From Serilophus lunatus (Eukaryota > Chordata > Aves > Passeriformes > Eurylaimidae), in contig VXBA01003784.1 in NCBI GenBank assembly GCA_013399895.1, positions 357,715-421,714 of the forward strand: DNA of 64,000 bases, in the 5' to 3' direction. The notes beneath the pieces are model-generated. The model was given only the letters and a program-made list of their open reading frames with translations, ran no database searches and was not told the DNA's origin. The translations under genes and the position numbers were made by a program. Positions 50,201 through 60,190 of this stretch are shown here, in pieces. The first letter of the stretch is position 1. Each line of letters opens with the position of its first letter.

Positions 50201-51962
50201 CCCTGCTTATATTTTCACTTGTCTTCTGGATCTTGATCTGGATGAAACATCAAGCATTGAAACACTCGAATCAAGACAGATGGCACAACTATATAAGAAA
50301 GAGGAAGCAGAATTTCATGATGAAAAGCATCAAGGAACATATCTATAGGTGATTGCACAAGCGTGTCTATCATATTCCTCATATCTCTTACAATAAAATT
50401 CTAGCCAATGAATCTCAGCTCTGTGGTTAGTTATGTGCTCCTTTCTAGTGCTTTGAGTAAGATTTCACTGCATAGCAAAGCAAGTGATTTAGAGGTAGCT
50501 GTACTCAGTACAGTTAGAACAGAGTTCAGCTTCTTACCCTGATCTTCTCCCTATCTTACATCATGTCTATTTTCTTACCTGAAGCTACAATAAAATGTTG
50601 TAACATTTCTAAGCCAGCAGCAAGGCCAGCAAGTCCCAATAAAGTCTACAGGGAACCAAGGCGGAACCAGCAGTTTACATGAGCAATGCCTGAGGGGGTG
50701 GAACTTACGGGGGGCCAGGCTCCACGGAGATTCATGCCGCAGCAAGGGCATCTGTGCAGCCCTGAGCATGCCAGGACCTCTCTGACAGTCCATGCTGCGG
50801 TGGGGACAAGAAGCACACGCTTGTCTACCACATTTGCAAGAAAGGATACTGAGGAAATCACTAGAAAAGCTGCTTCCAGAGATGCTGCACTTGGCTTCCC
50901 TGGAAAGTGGAGGGAAACTCCACAAAAGAGGGATGTCTTCTGGGCATGCTCCTCTACAGTCCCGCCCTGCCTCACACTTGCACTGCATCACACTAGTGAC
51001 TATGGGCATCTTTGCCTCTGCTAACTCTTCTCCCAGAAGGTGAACTTAGGCATAGCACTATATGTGCTCACTTGATATCCAGGGGATATGTTAAGAGAAA
51101 AAAAAAAAAAATATGAAAAATACAAATAGATGGATGCTTGTCCCTTTACTCCTATATTCCTCCAGCTTCCAGAAGAGTTTTCCTGAATGTGTACCTAATC
51201 CCATCCCAGTGTGCTTTCTAAATGGCATACTGTCTTTGGCAACTGCAATGCAAGGACGCTCTTAATACATCTAAAACTTCTTGGGCCATATTTGTGTGGA
51301 ACTGATAGCACTGCCAGCAAGATATGGGACAGTGGTCCAATAATAAACCAGACTACATGGGCATAGAGATGGAAAGCCAGATGCAAAAAGTAGAGGGCAA
51401 GAATCCCAAACCTTTCTTTTAGAAAAGAGGAACATTTCAAAGTGAATATCAGGCACCTGTTGTTATGTGCTAAAGGGGAAATCTTTCCACCAGATCCACA
51501 GAGCAGGTCTGAGATAAGCAGCTGTAGAATGATAAGTTATCTCTGTTGTGATTCAGGAAATATAGATGCTTCAGGTGCTAATGATATGTCAGCAGGGAAA
51601 CAGACACACAGCAGACTGGGGTTAAGCAAGCCTAGGAAGGTGTTTATTCATGTATAACATTTGCAGAGAAGGTGACTCCCTACCTCGCTCCTGGCTGCCC
51701 AGAAAAACTGCTTATAACTAAAAATATACTCAGAGAAGTCATGCAGAAAGGTCAGGCAGGGTGGAGAAGAATCCCAGTCATGACAGTGCTCCCAGGAGCA
51801 CTGAACTCCCCACTACTGCTCACATCCTGGGAAGGACTGCTGTCTCTCCACATCTGCCTGCCAACCACTGCACCTCGGCGTAAGCCAGCCGGGCTCCTGT
51901 GCCAGTGCTGGCAGAGAAGAACACTGCCGGTGCCCAGGGACCATAATGTGCTGCAGCTCAGA
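44204..51962. other. Non-coding stretch, no gene recognised
   Basis: Mostly AT-rich. There is a strong acceptor-like pyrimidine tract ending TTTTTTAG at 47505 without a convincing donor downstream. Another acceptor-like site ends at 50080 (TTTTTTTTTCAAATAG) with AATAAA at 50392-50397, which could frame a ~320-bp terminal exon. The interval 50.6-51.05 kb is locally GC-richer, with open frames on both strands. The minus frame of 144 codons ends exactly at a donor-like CAG/GTAAGA (50579). No product is recognisable. A pure A tract lies at about 51098-51111. Confidence 0.55.
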
Positions 51963-52143
51963 AGAATTAGAGGTCACTTGTGCATCCTTTTGCACTGCGC
52001 TGGATTGACTGAGGCTGAACCATTCCCAGTAGACATTTGTCCAATCTATTTTCAAAATCCTCCCACTGCCACTCGAGGCAATCTATTCTTGTGCCTTCCA
52101 ATTGAAAGTTAGAAAGCTGTTCTTAATGTCTAATCTAAATCAT
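51963..52143 (-). mobile_element. CR1-type LINE 3' fragment, older subfamily
   Basis: On the plus strand the run AGAATTAGAGGTCACTTGTG, CATTTGTCCAATCTATTTTC, GAGGCAATCTATTCTTGTGC, then TTCTTAATGTCTAATCTAAA matches, in order, the reverse complement of the CR1 3' region. Its avian pattern is TTAGAGGTCRTCTAGTCC...TTGTCTAACCTG...GGCAATTTATTCCAGTGCTT...CCTAATGTCCAACCTAAACC. About 180 bp remain, heavily diverged. The flanking open frame 51672-52112 runs into the element and is not a gene. Confidence 0.75.
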
Positions 52144-53668
52144 AAGTCAACTTTAAAAATGACAAGTGCAGTTAAAAGTTTCAAGATTTTTCCTAATAGT
52201 TAATGTGGTTTTCATTTTATTTCTCTGTTGGTTGCTGCACATTCAGGGTACTTTCAAATCACTTTTTAAAGCATCCCTCTAGAATCACGATGTGTAGAAA
52301 CCATATTTTTTATTTTTCACAAGAGCTGAGACTGTCATTTAATTACATAAATCCAGGAATAGAAGATTTAAGGAGGAAAAAAAAATTGCAATAAAGTCCT
52401 GTGAGAGATGCCAACACTTAATTTAGCTGTAAAAGGGGTTTTTTATTTTTTTTAATCTATATGCCTCACAGACCCATTGCCCAAAAATGTTCTGAAGTAG
52501 CAGCAATGTCAAGCAGAAAAGACATCTCACCCATAACTAACAGAAAAAAATATTTCAGGTGTGGGAGACATATTCCTCTGCATATGAATATATATTCCTT
52601 CATTTACCACTCATCAAAATCCACTCTAACTATCCCAATCATATGAACATTGCATTTAAGTAGATATTTTGCAAGATCCCATTCAAACAAGTTATTAGCA
52701 AGAGGTAGTTTCCTCCTACCTCGCCAAATGTTAACCCATAGAAAACTGCCACTTTGCTCTGGTTCTTGAATTCAAAGATATTATTCAAAAAAACACCTGG
52801 ACTCAATTTCTGATCCAAAGTTTTTGAAAGAGCAGCCTAAGGTTGCTACCAACCCTGATACAAATGCAGAAGAACAATAAAAACGCAAAAAGGATTTCTG
52901 AACTTTTACATTAACAGCAACAGATATGAGGGAAAACTGCACTGCCTCAACTTTCTAGATACACATGGCTGGCCAGTGGCTTGTCCCTGGAGATGAACAT
53001 GTTCAAAATTTACATCCTCAAGGCTTGTTATTTATCATTGGATATCACCCCAGCTTTTTAAATAGGGTGTCTCTTTAGGGTGTAACTTTAGTATCCATGG
53101 CATAGTCAGAGTTACCCAAGGCACTGTATTTCCTCACAGAGCAGACACAGAAACACAGCAGAGGAGCTCTGCCTCCCCTTGGCTGCCCGTGGCCCCTGCA
53201 TTGCAGACATCTGAAGTTAGGCAACACGATAGTCACCCTCTCTGCCTGCATCCTTGTCTCCAAAACTACCCAGGGAAGAGAAGAGAGGAAAACAACCCCT
53301 GATAAGAGAGGAGCAACTGTCTGTGCTTACTATTTTCTAACAGCAGGCTGAGACCAACCAACATGCCCCTTCCAAGGTGCCTACCTTCCAGGATCATAAT
53401 TGCGACAACCTGGAGTGCAACTTCAGGCTGAGGATTCCCTTGGAAAGCCAGGTATCTAAAAATAAGGCATTGCAGCACTGAGCTTCCGACCCCTTCTAGG
53501 AATCTAGCCTGAAGTGCATTTCTAGTCTCTTTTCTGTACCTTCAGCAAACACACAGGAGGGAAGAGGGCTTGTGGCTATCCTAAGCTGTTTAACTATTGT
53601 TTTTATCACATCATGCCTAGCACCTGACATGCAGCTACCATCACTGTGTGTCTCTGAGTAAGTAAACG

Positions 53669-53670
53669 TG

Positions 53671-53703
<33 letters not shown>

Positions 53704-53704
53704 G
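53669..53704. repeat. (TA)n microsatellite
   Basis: About 17 TA units with one TTT interruption. Simple tandem repeat. Confidence 0.95.
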
Positions 53705-55588
53705 TAACATGTGCCTTTTTCTTTTTGGATATAATACATTAAATACAAATTACACTAAAATTAAAAAACACTATCTGCAGTCTTGTCTTTTTCAGGCTAA
53801 CTTAAGATGAGAAATACAGCTAAATGCAAGGTCCAGGAGAGTTACAGTTCTGGAAAAGAGGAACAACCATTCGCAGTCATTGTGTCAACCACACACTTAC
53901 AATGTGAAGGCATGTAATTTCCAAATGGCCCCCAATTTCCACCTTCAGCATGCCTACAGGAGGTATAGCATCACTCTGAAAGACCTCAGCTCTGTCTGGA
54001 AGAGCTAGTTCTGCTATGATACATTGCATCTGAAGCCAGTCTTTCTCAATCTGTTCCCCACTCCTTGGACCTTTTTCTTTTTTCCACTGTTGATGAAAAT
54101 CTGCAAGAGGAAAATTTTTGTTCTCTTTCCCAAAGTTCCGGGTGACAACAGAAAATTTTGGCCTTATTGATACAATGTAGCAACATTATAACTGGAAGTA
54201 TCAGACAACTAAAACAAGGTGCAGCTCTCCCATTTCCATCTGTAATGATCAGGATGTGTTCAGATAGGAGGCAAAGAAAAGAGTAAGATCTTCATCCACT
54301 ACCACTAAAACCAAAGCATGCAGATTTTTAAACGCATTTATTATTTTCAGCAGCCAGGAATATGGACCTCTTTCAAAATAATGTATTAACACTGGACGTT
54401 GACCAGGCTTTTCTGGATGATTTCTGGATAAATATCTTGGTATAGTGTAGAAGATGACTATAAGAAAAATTAAGGAAGGAACTAATGGAGAAGGAGTACC
54501 AGAAGCCCTACAAGAAACATGTGAGAGCTGGTAGAGGCCACTAAACCATCAAATTGCCCTTAAGTAGTCCAGTCTAACCGTGGTGCACCAATCCAATGGG
54601 TTTGCACCAGCAATACTAAAACTCTGGAGGAAAAGGACTAACTTACAGATTTATGCATAAAGACCTTTTATTTTGAACAGAGAGCAAGTTGTTGTGAAGC
54701 CATGGCAGGAAAAACACATTGACATGGGGTCCCCCAGGATTACTGGTGCCAAATGCAAAAGCTACTGTCAGCTCACAAAATGCTTTGCTGACACGCCAAA
54801 GATAAAAATTCTGTATTGCCAACCACCCTCACCACACATCCCAAAACATGCCATATGGCCGAAAGTACTACAGCGTATTTTGCCATTCCTTGGGTTCTGG
54901 TGTGAATTGACAATGAGTCTAACATATAAATTACATCATCTTTTAACTTTTTGTGATATATAACATCGGACAGCTTTGTCTGGGACAATCCATCATGAAC
55001 TAGTCTTGTTGACATTCTGGATTCTATCTTCTGACCTTGTCCTTTCAGCACAGGCATAATTGTGCTTATGATAATTTTATTCCCAGTTAGGTAGTGATTT
55101 TGCACACCTTTGAGTTACAGAATAACTAAGAAGCCAGTTCTCTGTATGACTGCTAAAACGAGGCACCTTGAACCAATTTATGCTGAAGTGCAGTCCAGCG
55201 GTGTAGCAGTAAATAAAAGTGGATTTCTCAGTGCATATAAGTAGGTTAACTCTCTTTAGTCCTGTTTACTGTTGACTATACCACAGGTGCACTCTCGGCT
55301 GGGGGCTCCCCACTGAGGAAACAGCAACCATGTGTTTGCACAGTAAACAACAGAGAGGTAGAGACATACAACCAAGTCTTCATGGTATGAAGGGTCTAGC
55401 AGGGAAAGGCAAGGGATCCAGTCTCATTTCTGTCACTCAGCTCACATCCAGAGAGACTCCCATTTCAGCCATGGACCTCTAGGCTGTCTCATCACTAATA
55501 TTTGCATGCTTACATAGCATCATGGGGGTTGAGGGATTTTTTTTAGATATGTAACACTTTTGCAATCATCTAGGGTGATGGGCAAATC

Positions 55589-55604
55589 TTTTTTTTTTTT
55601 TTTT
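55589..55604. repeat. Poly-T tract
   Basis: Sixteen consecutive T. It could be the tail of a minus-oriented retrocopy, but I recognise nothing to its left. Confidence 0.85.
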
Positions 55605-57283
55605 GAAGAATCAACGGTATATCTTTAGTGAGGATATACAATTATTATGGTACATGAATTATTTGAGCTGTTCCCTATGAAGACTGATTGCCTTTCATGG
55701 GCTTTGTGTGGGAGCAGCAGAGAATTCCCTGCTGTTCCAACTGGTGCTGGCATCCCCAGACAGTCAAGTAGATCTGCAGAAGTGCAGCTGTACAATATCA
55801 CCTGTACAAGTGCTTAAGTCAAGGTCCCTGCCCACCCTGCACTCAAAACAAGGGAATGATTTAGCTTGTTTCAAACCACTGGACTTACACAAATGTGAGA
55901 AAACATGCTGTTCTGCAAATATTTAAAATTAAATTTTGAGATAACAATCATCACAGCAAAGAGAAAGGGATATCCCACCACATCCGCATTCCATTTTGGG
56001 GGAATAAATGAGTACATGAGCTACAGCCTCCTTTCCATATGAAACCTTTAGACCAATTATTAGATTATTACAACGAATAAGCTATTGCATTCCCCGAATG
56101 ATATCCTGGTAACTCGAGGAGTGCAAGTGTGTTGGAGTAGAAGGCTGCTGCTTCACACCACCACTCAGCCACTTCTGCCTTCTTCAACACATTTTTTGGC
56201 CCCTTCAGTTCTGTCACTATAGCTGATGGGAGGATATGGTGGGACAGCTATCAGTTTGACTAGAAGAGAAAAGTATTTCCTACAGAATCAGTTATTGTAA
56301 AGCTGTAAGGAGTGACAAACAGCAGGAGCTCTGCAGACTGCTACTTTTTTGCTTCTTGCCACAATATTCTTTTGTGTGGTTTCCTTTACATATGTTTTTC
56401 AACTGTTTCTAGTTTGAGGTTCATGTTACTGGAATGTGGATATGTTGTGGAAGATTCTTTTCAAGTTTGCAGACTGCTTGTGTTCTACTAGCATTTATTG
56501 CCCTCGTTGCTCATGTCCCTTCTCAATCAGACTGTATTTTCCATCAACTTTTAAATATAAGGTGTCTGTTATTTATTGGAAAGATCAAGTCCCTGGGGAA
56601 TAATGACTTACTCTTAGCACTGGTCTGACTTCGTGGCCTAGGATTCAGACCTGAGAGAGGTGCTTCTGGAGCTCAGGGCCACAGAACAAGACAATTTCCT
56701 CTTATCTCCTCCACAGCCTCCTCATCTACTCCATTTCTGAAAGCTGTTACTTAACATAGCATTAAATGTGAATGGTGATCAATCTGGTCCAGAAAGTGGA
56801 CAAGAGACAGTAATAGACAAGACATGGATGTTTTAGACAAATGTGGAAGCTTATGGAGGAGCAGTAACATTGCAATAACAGAAACTGAGTTTCAATTGAG
56901 TTGAAAAAGCAATTGTTTGGTACTACAGAAAGAAGTGAGGACAAGGACACATTTTATGATGTTACAATTCCTCTTCCTCACAGTTTTTTTTGAGGTGGAG
57001 AAGGTAGTTGTTACGACTTTTGCACTTAACCATGTGGCTACCAAAGGGCACCTCAGTGATGCTGTATTCCTCCTCTCCCAAAACAGCCTCTGGATAGCAA
57101 TGCTTGTTTTAAGTCTGGCTCCCTCAGACTTTACTTCAGGAGTTTTCCTGGAGGCTCAGCATAATGTTAAACCAGAGGAAGAACCATCGAGGTACAGCCA
57201 GCACCCCTCACCCATACCGGGGAAGTTTGCTCCAATAACGGAGATGATGGTGTCGCCTGGCTCCATTCCCTTGGGTGAATACC

Positions 57284-57290
57284 TATATAT
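57284..57290 (+). promoter_or_regulatory. TATA-like motif ahead of first CpG island
   Basis: CTATATATCC is followed by a pyrimidine-rich stretch and then the GC-rich block. If used, it would place a start near 57315. Vertebrate CpG-island promoters often lack TATA, so this is only a position-based guess. Confidence 0.2.
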
Positions 57291-57358
57291 CCCCCCTCCC
57301 ACGCGCTGCTGCCTCTCCTTTTTCTTTTCTTTTTTTTAAATTTATTTTTTCCCTGCAG

Positions 57359-58090
57359 AAGTCGAGGTTAAAACCCTGAAACCCGAAGCCCTGAAACCGA
57401 GCTGCTTGGCCCCGCCGGTGGCACGGCCCTGCCACACACGGCCGTGTCCGCTTCGTGGCCCGGGCGCCTTCAGGATGGGAAGGCAGGCGAGGGGGTGGGG
57501 AAGAGGTGGGGGCGCGGGCGAACGCAAGCAGCAAGCGGCTGCCTGGAGTGACCGTGACCCGTGGGTTATGCGTGGGTGACCGCGGAGCTGGAGGGGTGAA
57601 GGAGGAGGGGAGAGGGGGTTTCTCACGGGCAGGAAAAGACCGGAACCCGCGTGCCTACGTAGGGGAGGGAAGGAGGGAGGGGGAACCGCTGAGGTTTTAT
57701 TCGTGAGAGAAGCAATTAAAAACAAATTAGTTGCATTCATGCGGCGGGAAGAGAGTCCCGTCTCTCTGTCCCTACTCCTGGGGGCGGACGATGGGAGCAG
57801 CCCATGGGCCAGGGTGGGTGCCCGAGCCGCTCCTCAGAGCATCCCCGGGCGGCGGCCGAGGTGCTCCCGCATTCCCCTCCGCACCCGCGCACCCTCGGCG
57901 CTCCCCCGCCCCGCCGGGCCTCTTCTCGCCGCCACGTCCGGGGCTGTGGGTGAGAGAAATTAAAGTTAAAGGAGTTGTTCCGGAGCTGCTCCCCAGCCCT
58001 GCTCCCAGCCCCGGCTCCAGCCTTCGCGGTTCGAGAGGAGCGGGATGGAGCCGGGAGCGCTCCGTGCGGCCGGCGGGTGCCGGCGACCGA
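57359..58090 (+). ncRNA. Possible non-coding exon covering CpG island 1
   Basis: The right end has a good donor, A/GTAAGTCC (58091). The left end has a strong acceptor-like tract (T-rich, ending TTTTTTCCCTGCAG at 57358). Alternatively transcription starts inside the island and only the donor is used. The next strong acceptor is TTTTTTTCTCTATTTCAG ending at 58793, which would make a 703-bp intron. Splicing the two puts a stop within three codons in the frame of the last ATG (58045), so a long protein is not implied. No transcript evidence is available. Confidence 0.25.
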
Positions 58091-58110
58091 GTAAGTCCGG
58101 TCTCCCCAGC
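57361..58110. promoter_or_regulatory. CpG island 1
   Basis: The base composition changes abruptly from AT-rich to GC-rich with many CpG (GGCGGCGGCCGAGGTGCTCC, CCGCACCCGCGCACCC, TCCGTGCGGCCGGCGGGTG). It contains a 12-bp palindrome ACACGGCCGTGT (57436-57447). CpG islands of this size usually mark promoters or Polycomb-bound developmental loci. Open frames run through it on both strands (57455-57706 and 57731-58177 plus; 57342-57740 and 57772-58116 minus), as expected where stops are rare, so none is called coding. Confidence 0.85.
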
Positions 58111-58670
58111 CTGCATTTTAATCCTGAAATCTGGAAATGGAAATTGTTTGATGTATGAGGAGACGTTATCTAATTAGGGCGTAAGAAATTTAATCTTTCC
58201 AGCAGGCAGGTCATATAATTAATGTTAATTTAACGCTCAAATTCTCAGTCATTAATTTTTATTCTCTTAAATGTAGTTTGGCAGGGCCCCCTGATCCATG
58301 GCAATGGATTTTACTGAATGTAAGAGCACACTTGGTCTTTGGAGTGAATTACTGCAGCCCTTCCTATCCCAATAACAAGATCACATCATGTATGCATTAT
58401 TAAGCCATGTAATTGAATGGTCCATAGTTTGCATATCAGACTATTAAAGTAATGTGTTTTGCTTTTCTTCCAACACGTAATGTTAAAGCCTTTGCGAATA
58501 TTTGGTGATTCTGATAATTATCACCAAATTACTACAAATGTTCTCTTCATTAACGTGATTTCTGTCAAGCATTTTTTAAAAAATGTGAATAATGCATTAA
58601 GTGGTGATTTGTAAAGTGTGGTTTTCTTAATAAAACTTGTCAACTACGATTCGAAATGAGAAAATCAAAA
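58110..58670. promoter_or_regulatory. Candidate conserved enhancer-like element
   Basis: This AT-rich, repeat-free block follows CpG island 1 directly and is dense in homeodomain-type motifs: CTAATTAGG, ATAATTAATGTTAATTTAA, CATTAATTTTT, CATGTAATTG. It also has an octamer-like TTTGCATATCA near 58430 and a nested palindrome. ATTTGGTGAT (58500-58509) and ATCACCAAAT (58520-58529) form perfect 10-bp arms, and TGATAATTATCA (58512-58523) is itself a perfect palindrome with two GATA-type cores. The texture is that of deeply conserved regulatory DNA beside developmental genes, but conservation cannot be read from one sequence. Confidence 0.4.
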
Positions 58671-59002
58671 GAAAAAAAGAAAAGGAAAAAGAAGAAGACG
58701 GAAAGAGAACTAGCAGTTGCACAGAAAGAAAACAATTCTCCATAAGATTGGAAGAGACGACTTTCTTTTTTTCTCTATTTCAGATAAGTGACTGTACACC
58801 TTAAAAGTTTCACTTCATCGGGAGCAAAAGTGCATGCAATCTAAAGAACTGTCGATTGCAGATGATACAGAACAGATGGAGGAACAAAGTTGGAGCTTTT
58901 CCTTTTACAGGGAATAGATGGGGACATAGGCAGGCAGACAGAGAGATTGATTTGAAAAGATACTGACCTCTCTCCTTCAGCTGCAATTTAACTTGTCCTG
59001 GA

Positions 59003-59065
59003 GAAAAAAAAAACAACCAACCAAACAAACAAACAAAAACAACAAAAAAACCACCCCACCAACCC
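59003..59065. repeat. (AAAC)n/(AACC)n simple repeat
   Basis: A low-complexity A/C tract starting with ten A, then CCAACCAAACAAACAAACA-type units, degenerating into ACCACCCCACCAACCC. Confidence 0.9.
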
Positions 59066-59499
59066 TTATAAGTGAGATGTGGCTATTCCCCTGCCGGCCT
59101 CCTGCCTCCCCCCCGCCCCAAGTTCGCCCTGTCATCTGAACAAACTGCTACGCTGATCTCAGAAGGTGAATAATTCTCAATTAACTAAGTAACTAACTTT
59201 CTTTGTACCATCTTGAGTCACTCACTTAACTAAATCTTAAGCCTTCGAGATCCTTCATTATTGCCTTCCCCCGCTACACTATTTTCAAAGTTCAATAGCA
59301 AGGCAACAAAAAACACTGCTGCAAAATAAGAGTCTCTTTTAAAATTAAAGAGCTGCTCATTTGCATCGGAAGAAGTTATTTTTTCCCCTCCTTTGAATTA
59401 TTTAGGCACCAAAAAAACAAAAATAAGAACACCCCACAAAAGCCCCGCAGTTCGTGTCAGGATCAGTGTCACGGATGCTCTGCGGGGTGCGAAGCTACT

Positions 59500-60190
59500 G
59501 TGACCAAGTGAGTAGGCGCTGGATCAGGTGTGCAGTTGGGCTGTGCGACTCGGGGCATCCCGCCGCGCCAGGAGATTGCAGCTCCGCGGCCAGAGGAGCT
59601 CGGCCCCCGCAGCCCCCCGCGGCCGGGCGGCGGAGGGTGCGCGGCGGCGGGCGCGGGGCGGGGCGAGGCGGCCNTCACTATAGCAACCAACGCCAGCCTG
59701 ACAAAAATGCACCCTCTGTGGACAATGGCCCAGCTTTCCTGCTCTCCGCGCTCCTCTTCTTCCTCGCCAAGCTGAAGAAAGTTTCCAGCCCCCCAGCCCG
59801 TTGTCGCCTCTCCTCGCAGGGCAGGCTCCTGAGCAAATCCCGGCGTGGAACGGCCGGGCCACGCTCAGCCCCGCCGGGACCGGGCCGAGCCCCACGTGGG
59901 AGGCTGGGGGGGAGGCTGGGGGACACGGGGACGACACACAAGGCGTGCCCCAGCCGGGGCCCCGATTCCCTCAGCCGCCCTGACAGCGGGCTGGCACAAC
60001 GCCCCTGGGCCACGGCCAGCCCCGTGTCCGTGTGCGGGGCCGCAGGGCCGGAGCCGTGCCGCCCTCTGCCCCTGCGGGGCTCAACTCCCGGGCCCCGGGC
60101 TCGTTTCTTTTTCTGGAGAAAAAAGGCATCTCCAGCCTGGAGCGCTCCGCACCGGCGGGATGGAGCCGGGCAGTGACGGCCGAGAGCCCT
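59500..60190. promoter_or_regulatory. CpG island 2
   Basis: A GC-rich block with dense CpG (GGCCGGGCGGCGGAGGGTGC, GCGGCGGCGGGCGCGGGGCG) and one unknown base at 59674. It contains CCCACGTGGG (59891-59900), a 10-bp palindrome with a CACGTG E-box core. Long open frames on both strands (59454-60176 plus, 59524-59937 minus) cross the unknown base and have low-complexity Pro/Arg/Gly content, so I treat them as composition artefacts. Confidence 0.85.

Larger units (their letters stand above)
52144..57280. other. Non-coding stretch up to the CpG-island cluster
   Basis: No known exon was recognised. A (TA)n tract (53669-53704) and a T tract (55589-55604) are the only clear repeats. Open frames at 54.67-55.1 kb and 56.92-57.34 kb resemble no family I know, and the former overlaps an opposite-strand frame. 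Confidence 0.6.

Noticed and set aside
51672..52112. 146-codon plus-strand open frame
   Set aside because: Its 3' part runs through a minus-oriented CR1 fragment, and the rest shows no known domain.
59454..60176. 240-codon open frame in CpG island 2
   Set aside because: It crosses an unknown base, is Pro/Arg/Gly-rich, and opposite-strand frames are open over the same bases. Stop codons are simply rare in this composition.
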